Under the pieces are notes generated by a model. The model saw nothing but the letters and a program-made list of their open reading frames with translations. It ran no database searches and was not told where the DNA came from. Positions 1-9,032 of a stretch of DNA of 64,000 bases are shown one piece after another; within the stretch, counting starts at the first letter, position 1, and every line of letters starts with the position of its first letter. Source of the DNA: Opitutaceae bacterium (GTDB taxonomy: Bacteria > Verrucomicrobiota > Verrucomicrobiia > Opitutales > Opitutaceae); the NCBI GenBank assembly GCA_024233285.1, contig JACKPU010000001.1, positions 372,001 to 436,000 on the forward strand, in the 5' to 3' direction. The position numbers and the translations under genes were made by a program.

Positions 1-236
1 ACCGGACTGGAAACCGTGTAGCGATGTTTCAGCCGCGTCATGCCCTCCTCGTTGACGGTGACCTGCAACGGCCCGCGCGTCACCGCGGCGATTTCCACCG
101 GCTGCGGTTTGGGCCAGAGTCCGATCAAAATCAACACGATCAACAGTCCGCCGCCGATCCAAGGAAGCGCGCGGGTCCAGCGTCGGCGTTGGGCTTGATT
201 GGTCGAATCCTGGGCGGCGGGGAAGGGAGCGTTCAT
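1..236 (-). CDS. HlyD/RND-type periplasmic adaptor subunit, partial
   Basis: Only the first 78 codons are in the window; the gene runs off the left edge. The translation has a basic N-terminus, one hydrophobic segment (about residues 26-42, WIGGGLLIVLILIGLWP) and then a beta-rich start typical of membrane-fusion proteins (VEIAAVTRGPLQVTVNEEG). This is expected of an inner-membrane-anchored adaptor that links an ABC exporter to an outer-membrane channel. It begins 6 bp after the stop of the FtsX-type permease, which itself follows the ATPase by 6 bp, so the three form one operon (ATPase-permease-adaptor, as in MacAB/DevBCA systems). The substrate cannot be told. Confidence 0.8.
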   Translation of the reverse strand, partial: MNAPFPAAQDSTNQAQRRRWTRALPWIGGGLLIVLILIGLWPKPQPVEIAAVTRGPLQVTVNEEGMTRLKHRYTVSSP

Positions 237-242
237 GGGAAA

Positions 243-2609
243 TTAATCACGGGCCTTAAGCACGCCGACTAGGTCGAGCTGATTCAGCCGACGGCAGGCG
301 AGAGTGGCCGAAATCAGTGATGCCACGCTGACCACGAGCACGGCAAACGCGTAGTTCGCCGGCGTGAGGATCAAGGGCAGGCGCACAAACTCGGTGTTGA
401 CCGTCTGCAGAATTGCCCCGGCCAAGCCGGAGCCAATCAGCAGGCCCAAGGGCAATGCGAGCAGCGTCAGCATGACCAGCTCACCGACGAGCACCGCGCC
501 GACTTCACCGCGCGTGAAACCGATCACCCGCAGCGTGGCGAGTTCGCGTTGGCGTTCCGAAAGCGAGATGCGCGCGCTGTTGTAAACGATGCCAAACGCC
601 ACGACGGTCGCAAACGTGAGGTAAATCTTCTGAATCAACCCGATGCTCTCGGCCGTGGTCTTGCGAAAACCTTCGCGAATGGCCCGCTTGTTGATGATCG
701 CACCGGTGCGCGGCGTTGCCTTCACCGCCTGCAAAAATTCGTGCCACGATCCGGCGGCCACCGACAGATAGGCCCCGGTGATGCGATCGCCCTCGCCGAG
801 CTCGCGGTTCAAGGCATCGATCTGCATGTAGGCGGCGGTGCCGGCAAAATCCTCCGCCAACGCCGCCACGGGAACGACAAATTCCCGGCGGCGCCCTTCC
901 AGCATACGCACGCGCAAAGGCGCGCCCGGCTCAACGCGCAGCACTTCGGCCAGCTTTTTCGAAAGCACAATGCCGTGGGGCGGCAGCGTAATCTGGCGAT
1001 CATTGGCATCGATGATGCGATTCAACACGGCGTGCGCGGGCACCCCGATGATATTGATGCGGCGGGCGCGATTGCCCGCGCCGAGTTCGGCCGGGGCCAC
1101 GCGGTTGGGCTCGGCGAACGTCACGCCGGGGAGTTGGCGCAAGTTCGCGAGCGCCTGCGGTGATCCCGGTTCGATCAAGGACGCGATCACGGTCTGCCGC
1201 TGCATCAGGTCCCATTGATAATCGAGCACATGATTGATGCCGTCGCGAAACGAACTGGGCACCACCAGAATGCCCGTCGCCAGCGCCAGTGCCGCACAGG
1301 TGAGAGTTGCGCGGGCCGGCCGGCGTTCGATGTTGCGCAGCGCCATGCGCAGCGACGGCGTAAAGCTGCGGCCCATCCGTGTGCGCTCAAAGATCGCGGG
1401 ACGAAAGCTCGCAGGCGGCTCCGGCCGCATCGCCTCGGCCGGCGGCAACTTGACCGCCGCCCGCACCGCGCCCCACACACCGGCAACGGCCGCCAAGGTG
1501 CTGACGATCACGGCGGCGATAAGCACGCCGTGGGCGAGCTGAAAATCGAGGTGGGGGAAGCGGAAAAACAGGTGATACATGACGACGAGTTTTTGCCCGA
1601 GCACGATGCCACCCAAAATCCCCAGACCCATCCCCACCACCACGATCACCAGCGCGAACTTCAGGTAGTGCGCCCCAATTTCCCGATTGGAGAAACCAAA
1701 GGCCTTGAGAATCGCAATCTGTTCGCGCTGGAGCGTGATCTGCCGGCTCATCACCGCGTTGGTCATGAATGCAGCCACGCTCAGAAAAACGAGCGGGAAG
1801 CCGACCGAGAGGCCGTGCAGCACCCGGATTTCGTCGCGCAATCGGGTGTGCGACACATGGGCATCGCGATCATACGCGCCGCGGCCACCGTAAGGCTCGA
1901 GTTGGCGGTCGATCTCGGCAATTACTGCCGCACTGCGCGCGCCGGGCGCCAGCGTGAAGGCAACTTGATTGAAGGCCCCCTCCATGTCCGCGGCGGTGGC
2001 GAGTTCCTTGTAGGGCATCCAAAAAATGCCGTAGCTGCGATTGTCGGGCAGCGCCGAGCCCGGCGGCGCTTCGAAGACATATTCCGGCGAAAGCACGATA
2101 CCGGCGATGCGCAACGTTTGCCGCCGGCCGTAGAGCACCGCGGCAATCTCATCGCCGGGCTGGAGGCCATGTGCATCGGCAAACGCCTCACCCACCAAGA
2201 CCTGGCCGTGGCCGGCACGATCGTGCAACATGCGGCCCTTGCGCAGAAACAGGCGGTTGAGCACGGGATCGCCCGTCTCGGGCAGCGAAAGGAAGAGCCC
2301 CGTTGCCGGTTCCGGCACATTGGGCAGATCCAATCGGCCGGAGAGCGCGATGTTGGTCTGCACCGCCGAGATGCCGGGAATTTTGGCCAAATCCTGACCG
2401 ACCGCATCCGGTGCCCGCTCCAGATGAGTGAAGATCTCTGCGAAGCGGTAATCGCGATAATACGCTTCGCTGGTGTCCTCGAGCGTGACGATCAAGCTGC
2501 GCGTCATCACCATCATCGTCAGGCCGCAGGCCATGACGAGCGCCACAGCCAGCGCCTGCGATTTCAAGCCCAGCAAGTCGCGGCGCAGTTTGGTATCGAG
2601 CAGCGACAT
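243..2609 (-). CDS. ABC transporter permease, FtsX/MacB-like, two FtsX domains
   Basis: A 788-residue membrane protein with an N-terminal transmembrane helix (about 18-38), a large extracytoplasmic domain, a group of three helices near 270-390, then a second copy of the same plan: helix near 432-455, periplasmic domain, and three helices in the last 130 residues. This duplicated FtsX layout is typical of permeases in lipoprotein or efflux ABC systems. The preceding gene encodes its ATPase and the following one an HlyD-type adaptor. The product is therefore predicted to be the inner-membrane part of a tripartite exporter; lipid, lipoprotein or small-molecule cargo are all possible. Confidence 0.85.
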   Translation of the reverse strand: MSLLDTKLRRDLLGLKSQALAVALVMACGLTMMVMTRSLIVTLEDTSEAYYRDYRFAEIFTHLERAPDAVGQDLAKIPGISAVQTNIALSGRLDLPNVPEPATGLFLSLPETGDPVLNRLFLRKGRMLHDRAGHGQVLVGEAFADAHGLQPGDEIAAVLYGRRQTLRIAGIVLSPEYVFEAPPGSALPDNRSYGIFWMPYKELATAADMEGAFNQVAFTLAPGARSAAVIAEIDRQLEPYGGRGAYDRDAHVSHTRLRDEIRVLHGLSVGFPLVFLSVAAFMTNAVMSRQITLQREQIAILKAFGFSNREIGAHYLKFALVIVVVGMGLGILGGIVLGQKLVVMYHLFFRFPHLDFQLAHGVLIAAVIVSTLAAVAGVWGAVRAAVKLPPAEAMRPEPPASFRPAIFERTRMGRSFTPSLRMALRNIERRPARATLTCAALALATGILVVPSSFRDGINHVLDYQWDLMQRQTVIASLIEPGSPQALANLRQLPGVTFAEPNRVAPAELGAGNRARRINIIGVPAHAVLNRIIDANDRQITLPPHGIVLSKKLAEVLRVEPGAPLRVRMLEGRRREFVVPVAALAEDFAGTAAYMQIDALNRELGEGDRITGAYLSVAAGSWHEFLQAVKATPRTGAIINKRAIREGFRKTTAESIGLIQKIYLTFATVVAFGIVYNSARISLSERQRELATLRVIGFTRGEVGAVLVGELVMLTLLALPLGLLIGSGLAGAILQTVNTEFVRLPLILTPANYAFAVLVVSVASLISATLACRRLNQLDLVGVLKARD

Positions 2610-2615
2610 GATCGA

Positions 2616-3338
2616 TCACCAAACGAGGTTTTGGACCGGCACCCGCTGTTCGTTGCGCCTCGCGTTGGTGATGTGGCCGTCGGAAAGCGTCAGCACGCGA
2701 TCAGCCATGTCCGCCATCACGGCATTGTGGGTAATGACGAGCGTGAGTGTGCCAAGCTCGCGGTTGATGCGATCAATCGCCTCAAGCACGGTGATGCCGG
2801 TGCGCACATCCAGCGCGCCGGTGGGTTCGTCGCACATCAGCACCGCAGGGCGTTTCGCTATCGCGCGGGCAATCGCGACGCGTTGCTGCTCGCCGCCGGA
2901 AAGCTGCGCGGGAAAATGATCCAGGCGCGCGCCAAGCCCGACCAATTCCAGCGCCTCCTCCGGTTTCATCGGATTGGTCGCGATCTCCGTGATTAGCGCG
3001 ACATTCTCCCGCGCGGTCAGGCTGGGGATCAGATTATAAAATTGAAAAACGAACCCGACAGCTTCGCGGCGAAAGCGCGTAAGGCCCTTCTCGTCCGCGC
3101 CACCAAGATTCCAACCGTGATAGAGCAGGGTGCCGGCGGTCGGCGTATCGAGCCCGCCCAGCAGATTAAGCAGGGTCGATTTGCCGCTGCCCGACGCGCC
3201 GAGGACGACCATGAATTCACCTCGTGAGCAATCCAAGTCCACCCCATCCAGCGCCCGCACTTCCGCTTCACCCGAACCATACACCTTGGTGAGGCCGCGC
3301 ACGTGAAAGACCGGCAACTGGACGGAAGCGTCGGACAT
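2616..3338 (-). CDS. ABC transporter ATP-binding protein (LolD/MacB type)
   Basis: A 240-residue ATPase with Walker A GASGSGKST (about 47-55), Q-loop VFQFYNL, signature LSGGEQQ (146-152), Walker B VLMCDEPTGALD and the switch His in LVITHN. It powers the FtsX-type permease encoded 6 bp downstream. The ATG at 3338 is chosen because it is the first ATG of the frame; an in-frame GTG at 3359 would add seven residues. No clear Shine-Dalgarno decides between them. EPTGALD and the short single-domain form are typical of LolD/MacB-like export ATPases. Confidence 0.88.
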   Translation of the reverse strand: MSDASVQLPVFHVRGLTKVYGSGEAEVRALDGVDLDCSRGEFMVVLGASGSGKSTLLNLLGGLDTPTAGTLLYHGWNLGGADEKGLTRFRREAVGFVFQFYNLIPSLTARENVALITEIATNPMKPEEALELVGLGARLDHFPAQLSGGEQQRVAIARAIAKRPAVLMCDEPTGALDVRTGITVLEAIDRINRELGTLTLVITHNAVMADMADRVLTLSDGHITNARRNEQRVPVQNLVW

Positions 3339-3401
3339 AAGAGCGCGGGAATCGAACACGTCCGCACCAGAGCCGCAACGCGCAAACCGGCCCGGCGAAG
3401 G

Positions 3402-3980
3402 TTATAAGCGCACGACTTTCACTATATTGACCGGCGGATTCAAGGCCTGGGCCTCATGAGGGGCGCGTTGAATCGCACGGGCAATATCCATGCCGCGCAC
3501 GACCCGGCCAAATGCCGCAAAACCCTGGCCGTCGGGATTGCGCTGCCCGCCGAAATCGAGTTCGGGCTGGTCGTTAATGCAGATGAAAAAGTCCGAGGTG
3601 GCCGAATCGGGCTCCAGTCGCGCCATCGAGATCGTGCCGTCGAGATGTTTCAACCCAGTCTCGTTCGTGCGTTCGAGCGTGATCGGCGGGCCGCCGTTTT
3701 GCTCCTTGGCGGGATTGATGCCACCCTGGATGACTTCGATGCGGACTTTGTTATGCGGCTGATTATCCGGTGTGACCGTGCGATGAAAAACGCCGCCCTC
3801 ATAAAATCCGCGGTCCACGTAGCGCATGAAATTCGCCACGGTCAGCGGGGCCCTGTCGGGATAAAGCTCCAGCTCAATCTCGCCCAAGCCGGTGGTCATG
3901 AGCACGCGAATGGTGGTTTCAGCCCGGGCTTGGCCGAGGACGAACAGGCTCAGACAAAGAAGGAGGAAACGCGATTTCAT
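3402..3980 (-). CDS. Exported peptidyl-prolyl cis-trans isomerase, cyclophilin type
   Basis: A 192-residue protein with a signal peptide (MKSRFLLLCLSLFVLGQARA) followed by a cyclophilin domain: GEIELELYPDRAPLTVANF, YVDRGFYEGGVFHR, a Gly/Gln segment around VIQGG, and DFFICINDQPELD and FAAFGRVVRGMDIA near the C-terminus. It should isomerise Xaa-Pro bonds in the periplasm. The classical Arg of the active site is present in FHR. It lies between the ABC exporter operon and the GH43-like gene, all on the minus strand, with a 9-bp gap to the latter, so it may be co-transcribed with recA and the GH43-like gene. Confidence 0.85.
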   Translation of the reverse strand: MKSRFLLLCLSLFVLGQARAETTIRVLMTTGLGEIELELYPDRAPLTVANFMRYVDRGFYEGGVFHRTVTPDNQPHNKVRIEVIQGGINPAKEQNGGPPITLERTNETGLKHLDGTISMARLEPDSATSDFFICINDQPELDFGGQRNPDGQGFAAFGRVVRGMDIARAIQRAPHEAQALNPPVNIVKVVRL

Positions 3981-3989
3981 GCCGCGTGA

Positions 3990-4871
3990 TTAATGCAAGC
4001 GCAGCGTCCCGGCAACCTCGTCGCACACAAAGAAACGCGGATGCTCCGGTGCGGGTTCGTTCGGCTGGTGGAGGGCCAGCCGGCGCCGGCCTTCAAAATC
4101 CGTGAACAGCATGGCATGGCCGCCATCCCGATCGAATATCGGCTCGGCATCAAAACTCCACGGCCCCGCCAGCGTATTCGATGCGCTGCGCGCGACCGCC
4201 GTGGCGTAGCCTGTCTTGCTCCAGCTGGAGAACATCACGCAGAGCTGGCCGGCCGCAGTGCGAAAAGGAAACGCACCGTCCGCGACGTAACAGGGACCGT
4301 CCTTTGCCCAAGCCGGCACCGTCACCCAAGGCGCGGCGTTGACCGGAAACAAATCGACCGGCGCGCCTGCGGTCGCGCGTAGGTCGTCGGTCAGCGGCAC
4401 CGCGGAATAGCGCCCGATGCGAATCGCCGGCCAATCGCGACTGAAAATCATCCAAGGCCGCCCGTCCGGTGCGATGTAGAGCGTGCCATCAAGGCAATCC
4501 GCCTCCGCCGGCGTCAGTGCGCCATCGCTGTGCGGCACGAACGGACCGAGCGGATGATCAGCGACGAGAATCTGTGTGCCGCGCGCGACGGTCGCGCTCT
4601 TGAAGCTGGCGAACAGGTAATAGCGTCCGCGCCACGCGTGCACTTCCGGCGCCCAGAAATGAAACTTGCCCCAAAAATCAGGGGCCGGCCGAAAGATCGG
4701 GAAGGGGCCTTCCCAATTGACGAGGTCGGTGCTGCGATAGGCATCGAAACCCTCACCGCGATCCTCGCGCCAAGGTTCCTTGTCCGTCGTGCCGTAGAGA
4801 TAATAAACCCGCTCGGCCGCCACGGGCAGCACGAACGGGTCGCGAATCTGAATGTCGTCGCAGGTGAGCAA
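3990..4871 (-). CDS. GH43-like glycoside hydrolase (five-bladed propeller family)
   Basis: About 293 residues with hallmarks of GH43/related propeller hydrolases: an N-terminal catalytic Asp region (IQIRDPFVLP), YYLYGTTD, FWAPEVHAWRGRYYLFAS, and LDGTLYIAPDGRPWMIFSRDW. It has no signal peptide. The start is unusual: no ATG or GTG exists after the recA stop. I used TTG at 4871; CTG at 4880 or ATT at 4877 overlap the recA stop codon and lie closer to a GAGGA motif in the recA tail. An open frame continues upstream inside recA, but that part is a shadow. The likely activity is on arabinosyl or xylosyl residues; the substrate is not resolvable. Confidence 0.75.
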   Translation of the reverse strand: MLTCDDIQIRDPFVLPVAAERVYYLYGTTDKEPWREDRGEGFDAYRSTDLVNWEGPFPIFRPAPDFWGKFHFWAPEVHAWRGRYYLFASFKSATVARGTQILVADHPLGPFVPHSDGALTPAEADCLDGTLYIAPDGRPWMIFSRDWPAIRIGRYSAVPLTDDLRATAGAPVDLFPVNAAPWVTVPAWAKDGPCYVADGAFPFRTAAGQLCVMFSSWSKTGYATAVARSASNTLAGPWSFDAEPIFDRDGGHAMLFTDFEGRRRLALHQPNEPAPEHPRFFVCDEVAGTLRLH

Positions 4872-4876
4872 GCGAA

Positions 4877-5953
<1,077 letters not shown>

Positions 5954-5992
5954 GTTAAGAATCGGTTGAAAACGTTATCCTAGAGTAGGGGA

Positions 5993-6010
5993 CTGACAGG
6001 GTTATGTCAG
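5993..6010 (-). promoter_or_regulatory. Short inverted repeat upstream of recA
   Basis: CTGACA (5993-5998) and TGTCAG (6005-6010) form a 6-bp inverted repeat with a 6-nt spacer, about 40 bp before the recA start. Read on the minus strand, CTGACA could also serve as a weak -35 element. A role is speculative. Confidence 0.25.
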
Positions 6011-6056
6011 CAGACTTTGCCGCGCCGCGAAAACGCGCAAGGCCGGAGTGCGGGGC

Positions 6057-6422
6057 TTAATGCGAACCGGGCGATCCCGGCTTGAACGCTGTGGCGAACC
6101 ATACGGCCAGTAGCAGGAAGGCGAAGCTCACGGCGTAGTTCCACGTGAAGCGTTCCTTCAGGACGAGCCAAGCGAAGACCACGAACACGCCGAGGGTGAT
6201 TACTTCCTGGATGATCTTCAATTGATAGCCCGTGAACGTGCCGGAGAGGTAGCCCAGCCGGTTGGCCGGCACCATGAAGCAATACTCCAGCAGGGCGATG
6301 CCCCACGATACGAGAATGACAAAGACGAGGGATTTGCCCTCCAGAAACTTGAATTTCAGGTGCCCATACCACGCGAGGGTCATGAACACGTTGGAACACA
6401 CGAGCAGCAGGATGGTTTTCAT
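6057..6422 (-). CDS. DUF486/DMT-family small membrane protein
   Basis: A 121-residue protein with four hydrophobic segments (about 2-17, 32-53, 70-88, 96-113), matching the DUF486 group within the drug/metabolite transporter-like proteins. Recognisable family motifs are CSNVFMTLAWYGHLKF near the N-terminus and QLKIIQEVITLGVFVVFAW. Its function is not established. It is transcribed toward recA with about 100 bp between them, and begins 32 bp after the epimerase gene, so it may share the epimerase transcript. Confidence 0.8.
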   Translation of the reverse strand: MKTILLLVCSNVFMTLAWYGHLKFKFLEGKSLVFVILVSWGIALLEYCFMVPANRLGYLSGTFTGYQLKIIQEVITLGVFVVFAWLVLKERFTWNYAVSFAFLLLAVWFATAFKPGSPGSH

Positions 6423-6454
6423 GCGAAAATGTCCCGTGGCGCGCGGATCCGCGC

Positions 6455-7429
6455 TCAGGGTTTATAGTAGTCTTTAAACCAATCGACAAAGCGGCGCAGG
6501 CCGTCCTCCAGCGACACGCGCGGCGTGTAGCCGACTGCGGCGTTGATGCGGTCGAGCGACGCGCAGGTCTCCGGCACATCGGCCGGCTGCGGTGGGAGCA
6601 AATTCAGTTTGGCTTCACGGCCGATCAATTGCTCGAGCATGCGCACGAACAACAGCGTTTCGACCGGCCGGTGATGCCCGATGTTGAAAATGCGAAACGG
6701 CGGCACGGGGATTTCGCGCGGCGGATAGAGCAACACCTTCAACACACCGTCGGTAATGTCGTCGATGTAGGTGAAATCGCGCCGCGCCTTGCCCTCGGCA
6801 AACAGATCGATGGTCTCGCCCGCAAAAATGGCCTTGGCGAACAGCGTCGGCGCGGTATCCGGACGGCCCCACGGACCGTAAACATTGAAAAACCGTAATC
6901 CGGTCAGCGCCACCCCGTGCAAATGCGCGTAGCTGTGCGCCATCGTTTCGTTGGCCTTTTTGGTCGCGCCGTAGAACGAGAGCGGATGGCTCGTATCGCC
7001 GTCTTCGGTAAACGGGATGTCCGCGTTCGCCCCATACACGCTGCTCGACGAAGCAAACACGGTGTGCTTGGGCGGATGCGTCCGGGCGGCTTCAAGCACG
7101 TTGAAAAAGCCGATCAGGTTGCTCTGCACGTAGGCCTCCGGATGCGTCACACTGTAACGCACATTGGCCTGCGCGCCGAGATGCACCACATAGTCGGGTT
7201 TGAAGTGCGCCCAGAGCCCGGCGAGCTTGCCCGCTTCGGCGAAATCGCACTGCACAAAGCGAAAGTTGTCGCGACCGTCGAGGGCGGCGAGCCGTGCGCG
7301 CTTCAACGCCACGTCGTAGTAATCGTTGAGATTGTCGATGCCCAGCACCTCGCATTCCGCCTTGGCCGTCAGCCGCTGGCAGATGTGGTAGCCGATAAAG
7401 CCGGCCGCGCCGGTCACGAGCACTTTCAT
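6455..7429 (-). CDS. NAD-dependent sugar epimerase, UDP-glucuronate 4-epimerase-like
   Basis: A 324-residue extended short-chain dehydrogenase with the Rossmann motif GAAGFIG (7-13), catalytic Ser region SSSSVYG (about 127-133) and the catalytic pair YGATK (Tyr153, Lys157). The segments IDNLNDYYDVALKRARL, FFNVYGPWGRPDTAPTLF and DFTYIDDITDGVLKVL are those usually seen in UDP-GlcA 4-epimerases that make UDP-galacturonate for capsule or LPS. The exact sugar is inferred. The adjacent genes do not form a polysaccharide cluster within this window. Confidence 0.85.
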   Translation of the reverse strand: MKVLVTGAAGFIGYHICQRLTAKAECEVLGIDNLNDYYDVALKRARLAALDGRDNFRFVQCDFAEAGKLAGLWAHFKPDYVVHLGAQANVRYSVTHPEAYVQSNLIGFFNVLEAARTHPPKHTVFASSSSVYGANADIPFTEDGDTSHPLSFYGATKKANETMAHSYAHLHGVALTGLRFFNVYGPWGRPDTAPTLFAKAIFAGETIDLFAEGKARRDFTYIDDITDGVLKVLLYPPREIPVPPFRIFNIGHHRPVETLLFVRMLEQLIGREAKLNLLPPQPADVPETCASLDRINAAVGYTPRVSLEDGLRRFVDWFKDYYKP

Positions 7430-7529
7430 GCGCGTGGGTATGGCGCAGCGACGCGGTGTCGGCTAGGAGAAAGTTGAACCTTAAATTCCAAAAACTAGCG
7501 AGGCCAGAAGCTGGGTCAGATATAAATCA

Positions 7530-8249
7530 TCAGAAGTCGGCGAAATGTCGCCAATCGCGTTGATCGTCCTGCATCTTTTCGAAAAGCACGAGATTGGGGA
7601 TGCCCATGGCGGAAAATGGATCCAGTAAATTTCGAGAAAAATAGCGCTGGAATTTTTGATTAGAATTCAGTGCTCGTAGCACCAGCCTTTTGGGCAGTGA
7701 GACCGGCGGTAAGGGGCGCCGATTGATGAGACGGTAACTGCGATTGCCCAAGATAAAACGCACAAGTTTCTGCAAACTTGGCATCCAGAGGTCGTGAAAC
7801 CCGACCACGCCTCCCACCTTTAGCTTTCTATCGACCAATACAAATTCCATGAGCGTGAGATCAAACAGGTGTGATGCATCTATGAAGGCAAAATCCAACG
7901 GCCCAAGCCTAGGAATCACCTCGTCCGGGAATTTCTCATGAAATACAAAACCGGCATCAAGGCCGAGCCGCTTAGCCATTGCCACTCCGCAATAGTGGTA
8001 ATTCCTTTGAAATGGGTCGATTGCGTGATGAATCGCCCCGCTGGTTTGCTGATTCGCGAGGAGAATGGTAAGCGCCGAGACACCATTGGCCAAGCCAACC
8101 TCAACGGTGTATTGAGGGGCTCTTGCTTTGACTATATCAAAGAGCTCCTCACATTCTCTTTCGGAAATGTTTGAATGCAGATCGTGCGGGGATCCGTCCG
8201 GATCATATACGGTTCTCGTCTTGAACAACTCCTTGAGATTCTCATGCAT
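7530..8249 (-). CDS. Class I SAM-dependent methyltransferase (Methyltransf_24-like)
   Basis: A 239-residue protein with a SAM-binding motif I TVEVGLANGVSALTI, an acidic residue after strand 2 (HHAIDPFQ) and the metal/substrate segment LDFAFIDASHLFD followed by VGGVVGFHDLW. This layout is typical of Methyltransf_24 enzymes of surface-sugar and cephalosporin-hydroxylase type. Its base composition is visibly more AT-rich than the flanking epimerase, and it sits beside a toxin-antitoxin pair, so it may have been acquired. The substrate is unknown; given the neighbouring nucleotide-sugar epimerase, a glycan is plausible. Confidence 0.72.
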   Translation of the reverse strand: MHENLKELFKTRTVYDPDGSPHDLHSNISERECEELFDIVKARAPQYTVEVGLANGVSALTILLANQQTSGAIHHAIDPFQRNYHYCGVAMAKRLGLDAGFVFHEKFPDEVIPRLGPLDFAFIDASHLFDLTLMEFVLVDRKLKVGGVVGFHDLWMPSLQKLVRFILGNRSYRLINRRPLPPVSLPKRLVLRALNSNQKFQRYFSRNLLDPFSAMGIPNLVLFEKMQDDQRDWRHFADF

Positions 8250-8329
8250 AAGTATTTCGACTATTTACCCGCTTCATAAATGAGCATTTGGAGCGCGTGC
8301 TTGGATCTGTCCGAGGACAGAGACCCGCT

Positions 8330-8737
8330 TTACTCGTTTGGCACAATCAATTTCACCTTGGGAAAATACGTGCGGTAGCGAGCCACGTCGCGGGTAACCA
8401 AGGTGAACCCGGCATGTTCGGCATGGGCTCCAATATAAAAATCGGGCAGGGGACTGGCTTTGTTTCCGCCGGCAGCTCGATAGGCTAAAAATGCCCGACT
8501 GGCCCTGAAAGCGGCTTCGTAAGGCAATGGAAGTCGCTTGAATAGCGTCGGGCGCAAAAAGTGATCCAACTCTTCCACTTTAGCGAAGTGTGCGGCCAAT
8601 TCGGCGTAGATGATTGGATTGATTAGCGCAGGACCACGCGCCACCGCAGCCTTAAATTGCCGTTTCGACCAGGCGCCCCAAACCGGATCATCCGTAAGAA
8701 TATCGAGCAGAATATTGGTATCGAGCAGGCGGCTCAT
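8330..8737 (-). CDS. vapC: VapC-like PIN-domain ribonuclease toxin
   Basis: A 135-residue PIN domain: LLDTNILLDILTDD at the N-terminus provides the first conserved Asp residues, AELAAHF the central Glu, and LPDFYIGAHAEHAGFTLVTRD the later acidic pair. Such proteins cleave specific RNAs (often initiator tRNA or rRNA) until bound by the antitoxin. The start codon overlaps the stop codon of the upstream antitoxin gene by one base (TGATG), the usual VapBC coupling. Confidence 0.88.
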   Translation of the reverse strand: MSRLLDTNILLDILTDDPVWGAWSKRQFKAAVARGPALINPIIYAELAAHFAKVEELDHFLRPTLFKRLPLPYEAAFRASRAFLAYRAAGGNKASPLPDFYIGAHAEHAGFTLVTRDVARYRTYFPKVKLIVPNE

Positions 8738-8967
8738 CAGTCTTCACCGCGAGTGATCTTCATGAGCCCATCCGTGGATTTGCCGCGCAAAAAACCCGTG
8801 GCTTCGCCGAGCCACTGATCGACCGAGTCTTTGGCTCCCCGCTTCTGCGGTTTGAGCACGACCTTGTCGCCTTCGGTCACGAACTCCACCGCTGTGCCAG
8901 GCTTGAGCCCAAACCGATTGCGAATGCGCAATGGAATGGTCACCTGGCCTTTGCTCGTGATATTCAT
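8737..8967 (-). CDS. vapB: VapB-like AbrB/MazE-family antitoxin
   Basis: A 76-residue protein with an N-terminal swapped-hairpin AbrB domain (MNITSKGQVTIPLRIRNRF, then KPGTAVEFVTEGDKVVLKP). The C-terminal part should bind the PIN toxin. It precedes and overlaps the toxin gene. A perfect inverted repeat begins 5 bp upstream of its start codon, the expected site for autorepression by the VapBC complex. AGGA lies only two bases from the ATG and touches the repeat, so binding would also mask the ribosome site. Confidence 0.88.
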   Translation of the reverse strand: MNITSKGQVTIPLRIRNRFGLKPGTAVEFVTEGDKVVLKPQKRGAKDSVDQWLGEATGFLRGKSTDGLMKITRGED

Positions 8968-8971
8968 ATCC

Positions 8972-9001
8972 TGAAGTAATACCGCATTAGGTATTACTTC
9001 A
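8972..9001. promoter_or_regulatory. Perfect palindromic operator of vapBC
   Basis: TGAAGTAATACC (8972-8983) and GGTATTACTTCA (8990-9001) are an exact 12-bp inverted repeat around a 6-nt centre. It is AT-rich within GC-rich DNA and lies immediately upstream of the vapB start. AbrB-type antitoxins bind such repeats; the assignment is inference from position and symmetry. Confidence 0.75.
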
Positions 9002-9032
9002 AGTGAATCTTGCGCGGAGTGCGTCGTGCCCC

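Noticed and set aside
1215..2996. Very long open frame opposite the ABC permease
   Set aside because: It is antisense to a well-supported FtsX-type gene, rich in His, Arg and Gly, and shows no domain; it is a by-product of GC-rich codon bias.
8306..8321. TCTGTCC-GA-GGACAGA palindrome downstream of vapC
   Set aside because: The loop is too short for a good hairpin and no T-run follows on either strand; it may be chance.
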